This document shows, in pieces, positions 4,651-7,227 of a stretch of 7,227 nt of DNA. This DNA comes from a bacterium (GTDB lineage: Bacteria > Patescibacteriota > Minisyncoccia > Phycocordibacterales > UBA6065). Position 1 is the first letter of the stretch. Every line of letters begins with the position of its first letter. Below the pieces are notes generated by a model that did no database searches, was not told the DNA's origin, and was given only the letters and a program-made list of their open reading frames with translations. The stretch spans positions 1-7,227 of the forward strand of contig JAUSGU010000027.1 in NCBI GenBank assembly GCA_030648825.1, read 5' to 3'. A program made the translations under genes and the position numbers.

Positions 4651-4763
4651 TCACGAAAGGGATGTTTGAGTTGTGGCTTTCGGAGGCTGCGGAGGCAGCC
4701 GAGAACGAGCTGCTCCGCCAGTAGGCGGAGACAGCGTACACAACTCAAACATTCCTTTCGTGA
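4651..4763. mobile_element. MITE-like 113-bp inverted-repeat element with 4-bp target duplication
   Basis: Terminal arms of 25 bp (4651-4675 and 4739-4763) are complementary at 24 positions, the other being a G-T pair. The interior holds two more hairpins: GGCTGC with GCAGCC (4685-4700) and CTCCGCC with GGCGGAG (4713-4730), the latter extended by 4 bp past a bulged A. TTAG occurs directly on both sides (4647-4650 and 4764-4767), as a target-site duplication would. It has no coding capacity. It sits at the rpoD stop codon, so it forms the 3' end of the rpoD mRNA. No U run follows on either strand; it could still act as a stabilising 3' structure. An alternative reading is an unusual terminator-like structure with no mobile origin. 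Confidence 0.55.
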
Positions 4764-5960
4764 TTAGTAATTCTTCAGCTGATTTATTCTCTCGTGCTGT
4801 CGGATTTTTTCATGGGCCTTGGCTTCTATTTGGCGGATACGCTCACGAGTGACGCCGAATTCCCTGCCCACTTCTTCCAATGTATGAGTGATGCCATCGT
4901 TTAGACCATGGCGCATTTCCAAAATCTTGCGTTCTTTTGGCGATAGATCGCCGAGTATATTTTTGACTTGATCTGCCAGTATTCTGCGCGAAGATTCCTG
5001 ATCGGGAGAGAGAATTTTGTCATCAGAAAGAAAATCACCGAGAGTAGATTTACCATCATCACTATCATCACCCACGGGACTCTCCAGAGACACTGTATCC
5101 TGATCTATTTTTTCTATTTGATAGACTTTTTCCACTTCCAGACCCATCTCCGTGGCTATTTCATCAGGCAATGGATCTCGACCGAGGTCCTGGGAAAGTC
5201 GACGGAAAACTTGTTTATATTTTGCTATCGTTTCCACCATATGGACAGGCACGCGAATAGTGCGAGACTGATCAGCCAGAGCGCGAGTGATAGCCTGACG
5301 AATCCACCATGTGGCGTATGTGGAAAATTTATAACCTTTTGTCCAATCAAATTTATCTACAGCTTTAAAGAGACCCAAGTTCCCTTCTTGGATGAGATCA
5401 AGCAGAGTGAGATCGGCGCTACGCCCCACATATTTTTTGGCGATGGAAACAACGAGGCGCAGGTTGGCTTTTGCTAGCAGACCTTTAGCTTCATCATCTC
5501 CCGACTCTATACGTCTGGCCAGTTCTTTTTCCATGGCGGCGGAAACCAGAGGGTATTGACCGATTTCTTTGAGATACATCTGAATAGAATCATACGAGGA
5601 TTCACTACCTAGCCGGCCTAAACCATATTTCTTGCCGGTTTCTTTTACCGGTGGTTCTATATCCAGCATGCCACCCGATTCCAAGACATCCACGCCGGCG
5701 GTGGAGAGTCTGCTGTATAAATCGTCCAGAAATATAATATCGTCTTCTACAGTCGGAAACTCTTTCAGAATCTCATCGTATGTGATAAAACCCCTTTCCT
5801 TGCCTTTGGCGATCAGTTTATCGGCACGACGGTTCGCCTCCCTAGCCTTTTCTTTGGCTTTTTGCTGTTTCGGGGTGAGCTTTTTCTTGGCCTTGCTTTT
5901 TTTTGGCGTTTTTTTGGATATTCGGGCCTTTTTTGTTTTTTTGGACATTTTTTTAGACAT
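4764..5960 (-). CDS. rpoD: Primary RNA polymerase sigma factor (sigma-70, RpoD/SigA)
   Basis: 398 residues with the group 1 sigma pattern. A Lys/Ala-rich N terminus (1-55) leads into a short region 1.1 (about 56-100). Region 1.2 follows at YDSIQMYLKEIGQYPLVS (about 123-140), region 2 with NLRLVVSIAKKYVGR and DLIQEGNLGLFKAVDKFDW (166-206), region 2.3-2.4 at STYATWWIRQAITRALADQS (213-232), region 3 (about 233-295), and region 4 ending in the -35-binding helix-turn-helix LEEVGREFGVTRERIRQIEA (361-380). It directs core RNA polymerase to housekeeping promoters; regions 2.4 and 4.2 look standard, agreeing with the TTGACA/TATAAT-type signals seen here. It lies 21 nt after dnaG, the common dnaG-rpoD order, but also has its own extended -10 box. 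The start at 5960 is supported by that box. The stop codon touches the MITE-like element. Confidence 0.98.
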   Translation of the reverse strand: MSKKMSKKTKKARISKKTPKKSKAKKKLTPKQQKAKEKAREANRRADKLIAKGKERGFITYDEILKEFPTVEDDIIFLDDLYSRLSTAGVDVLESGGMLDIEPPVKETGKKYGLGRLGSESSYDSIQMYLKEIGQYPLVSAAMEKELARRIESGDDEAKGLLAKANLRLVVSIAKKYVGRSADLTLLDLIQEGNLGLFKAVDKFDWTKGYKFSTYATWWIRQAITRALADQSRTIRVPVHMVETIAKYKQVFRRLSQDLGRDPLPDEIATEMGLEVEKVYQIEKIDQDTVSLESPVGDDSDDGKSTLGDFLSDDKILSPDQESSRRILADQVKNILGDLSPKERKILEMRHGLNDGITHTLEEVGREFGVTRERIRQIEAKAHEKIRQHERINQLKNY

Positions 5961-5966
5961 TTGTGT

Positions 5967-5975
5967 ATTATAGCA
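5967..5975 (-). promoter_or_regulatory. Extended -10 promoter of rpoD (TGCTATAAT), leaderless arrangement
   Basis: The minus strand reads TGCTATAAT: a perfect TATAAT preceded by the TGn of an extended -10, which can work without a -35; none is visible at 17 nt. The hexamer ends 6 nt before the rpoD ATG, so transcription would begin at or next to the start codon. There is no SD site. It lies between the dnaG stop and rpoD. Confidence 0.6.
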
Positions 5976-5981
5976 AAGCTG

Positions 5982-7227
5982 TTAAATTTTTTCTGTCAGA
6001 TTTTTAATCGCTTGAATCCTGGCAGTCAACTGCTGAATTTTTCCCATAATTTCTCCCGTCTCTCCTCTGGTCTTCTCTATCTTGTGGAGCTCCATCATAA
6101 TGGCCTCTAATTTTTTCTTTGCATACTCTCCTTCCAGATGAAGTAAAAGAAGCCTCCATTCTCTGTCTATATTCGTTTCGCCATAAGTTATTTCGGCTTC
6201 CAGAGTGAGCTCCGCTATATCATCTGCCGACAGAGAGGCAAAAGTTTTTGATTTTTCCTCACCGACAATTTTCATCAACTCCCTTCCCTTTTCTTCATCG
6301 CCATTGAAATAAGTTCGCGAATGGAGGATACCGATTATTTTACGTTCTATGGATTCCAGACGCTCTATCCGACGAGTTTTGTTTTGGTATGGAATAGCGA
6401 CACTCTTTGCCTGACCGCTGTTTTGTTTCGCGTATTCCTGCAAATCTTTCCACAAAGCGTCCTCATTTACATCCAATTTGTCGGCGATTTTTTTGACAGC
6501 CTGAAATCTGGAAGTGTCGGATGGAATGGCCAGAACGTACGGAAAAATATCCTGTTTGATTTGTTTTAAAACATTTGCCGACGAGATTTTAGAGTCAATC
6601 ATGATATCCACCAAATAATCTATGAAATCTTTTTTTGTCTCCAGAATTTTTATCCAATCTTTCGGATTGGCCTTTATGATATCGGCTGGATCTTTGCCAC
6701 CTTTTATATCCACAATTTTGACGTTCATACCGAGCGATATGGCTGGCACGATTCGGCGAACCGCTTTTTGGCCTGCGGAATCGGAATCAAAGGCAACCAC
6801 AATATTGTCGGCTAGCCGGACGAGGAGCCCAAATGCCGAATCTGTGCCCCGATCTTCCGTAAAAGCAGTGCCTGAGGCAGCAACTGTATTGGTAAAACCG
6901 GCCTGATGAGAGCAGACACAATCCATCTGGCCTTCCACCAGAATTGAATAATCTCTCTTGCGGACATCCATTTTGGCTTTATCCAAACCATAAAGTGTTT
7001 TTGATTTATTATAAAGCTGTGTTTCTGGACTATTCAGATATTTCGGGGATTTTTCATCATCAACCACGATACGGCCAGAAAATGCCACAATTCTGCCGGA
7101 CGTATCGCCTATAGGAAACATAATACGTCCGCGAAAAACATCATAATACGGATCACCACTCGGTTTCTCTGTTTTTTTTATGAGACCTACCGCCGAGACA
7201 TCCACATCACTAAAACCTCTTGATTTG
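5982..7227 (-). CDS. dnaG: DNA primase DnaG, C-terminal part (5' end beyond the window)
   Basis: About 414 residues are visible and the frame is open to the right edge, so the zinc-binding domain and most of the N-terminal catalytic subdomain lie outside. Visible features: RGFSDVDVSAVGLIKK and DVFRGRIMFPIGDTSGRIVA (primase core), SPKYLNSPETQLYNKSKTLY, then the TOPRIM fold with the metal-binding Glu in LVEGQMD (about residue 98 of the fragment) and the DxD pair in VAFDSDSAGQKAVRR (about 147 and 149). A helical C-terminal region with charged heptad-like stretches would contact the replicative helicase. The protein makes RNA primers for replication. It precedes rpoD by 21 nt on the same strand, as in the macromolecular-synthesis operon of many bacteria. 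A GTG at 7205 is internal, not the start. Confidence 0.97.
   Translation of the reverse strand, partial: KSRGFSDVDVSAVGLIKKTEKPSGDPYYDVFRGRIMFPIGDTSGRIVAFSGRIVVDDEKSPKYLNSPETQLYNKSKTLYGLDKAKMDVRKRDYSILVEGQMDCVCSHQAGFTNTVAASGTAFTEDRGTDSAFGLLVRLADNIVVAFDSDSAGQKAVRRIVPAISLGMNVKIVDIKGGKDPADIIKANPKDWIKILETKKDFIDYLVDIMIDSKISSANVLKQIKQDIFPYVLAIPSDTSRFQAVKKIADKLDVNEDALWKDLQEYAKQNSGQAKSVAIPYQNKTRRIERLESIERKIIGILHSRTYFNGDEEKGRELMKIVGEEKSKTFASLSADDIAELTLEAEITYGETNIDREWRLLLLHLEGEYAKKKLEAIMMELHKIEKTRGETGEIMGKIQQLTARIQAIKNLTEKI

Noticed and set aside
4968..5973. Plus-strand open frames opposite rpoD
   Set aside because: Shadows of a clearly identified sigma factor gene.
1..7227. CRISPR array, tRNA or rRNA genes, integrase or transposase genes
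   Set aside because: No regularly spaced direct repeats, no cloverleaf with a T-loop match, and no protein with recombinase or transposase motifs were seen on either strand.

Overview
The window looks like a fragment of a small, AT-rich bacterial genome, most likely from the Patescibacteria/CPR radiation (Parcubacteria-like). This is an inference. It rests on the short divergent proteins, the Lys-rich N terminus of the sigma factor, the scarcity of Shine-Dalgarno sites before housekeeping genes, and a diversity-generating retroelement (DGR) whose parts resemble those known from that group. No rRNA or other phylogenetic marker is present.

Layout. Left side (1-1343): a LOG-family Rossmann-fold protein on the minus strand and, divergent from it, a membrane-anchored FKBP-type peptidyl-prolyl isomerase on the plus strand. 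Positions 1389-1860 hold a hicB-hicA toxin-antitoxin pair. Positions 1863-4400 hold a complete DGR: reverse transcriptase (RT, minus), an Avd-like accessory protein (plus, opposite to everything else in the DGR), a template repeat (TR, minus, with its own intrinsic terminator), a terminator for the target gene, and the target gene itself (minus), whose last 45 codons are the variable repeat (VR). Positions 4401-4763 hold the target gene's leader and promoter, with a 19-bp inverted repeat, and then a 113-bp MITE-like inverted-repeat element that touches the stop codon of rpoD. Right side (4764-7227): rpoD (primary sigma factor) and the C-terminal part of dnaG (primase), both minus strand, the usual dnaG-rpoD order; dnaG runs off the right edge.

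How it works together. TR (3249-3381) and VR (3723-3855) align without gaps over 133 bp and differ at 20 positions. All 20 are adenines of the TR coding strand; none of the 98 non-adenine positions differs. That is the signature of adenine-specific mutagenic retrohoming. The RT, helped by Avd, would copy TR RNA into A-mutagenised cDNA that replaces VR, changing 15 residues at the C terminus of the target. All ten TR Asn codons are among the altered positions. The target has a near-perfect sigma-70 promoter, a long structured leader and an SD site. In contrast rpoD, hicB and perhaps the FKBP gene have a -10 hexamer exactly 6 nt before their ATG, which suggests leaderless transcripts.

Most unusual points: the inverted avd gene bounded by two hairpins with related cores, the separately terminated TR RNA, the A-free tract that encodes an invariant Cys cluster, the strong A-to-G bias of the present VR, and the MITE-like element with a 4-bp target duplication at the rpoD stop.
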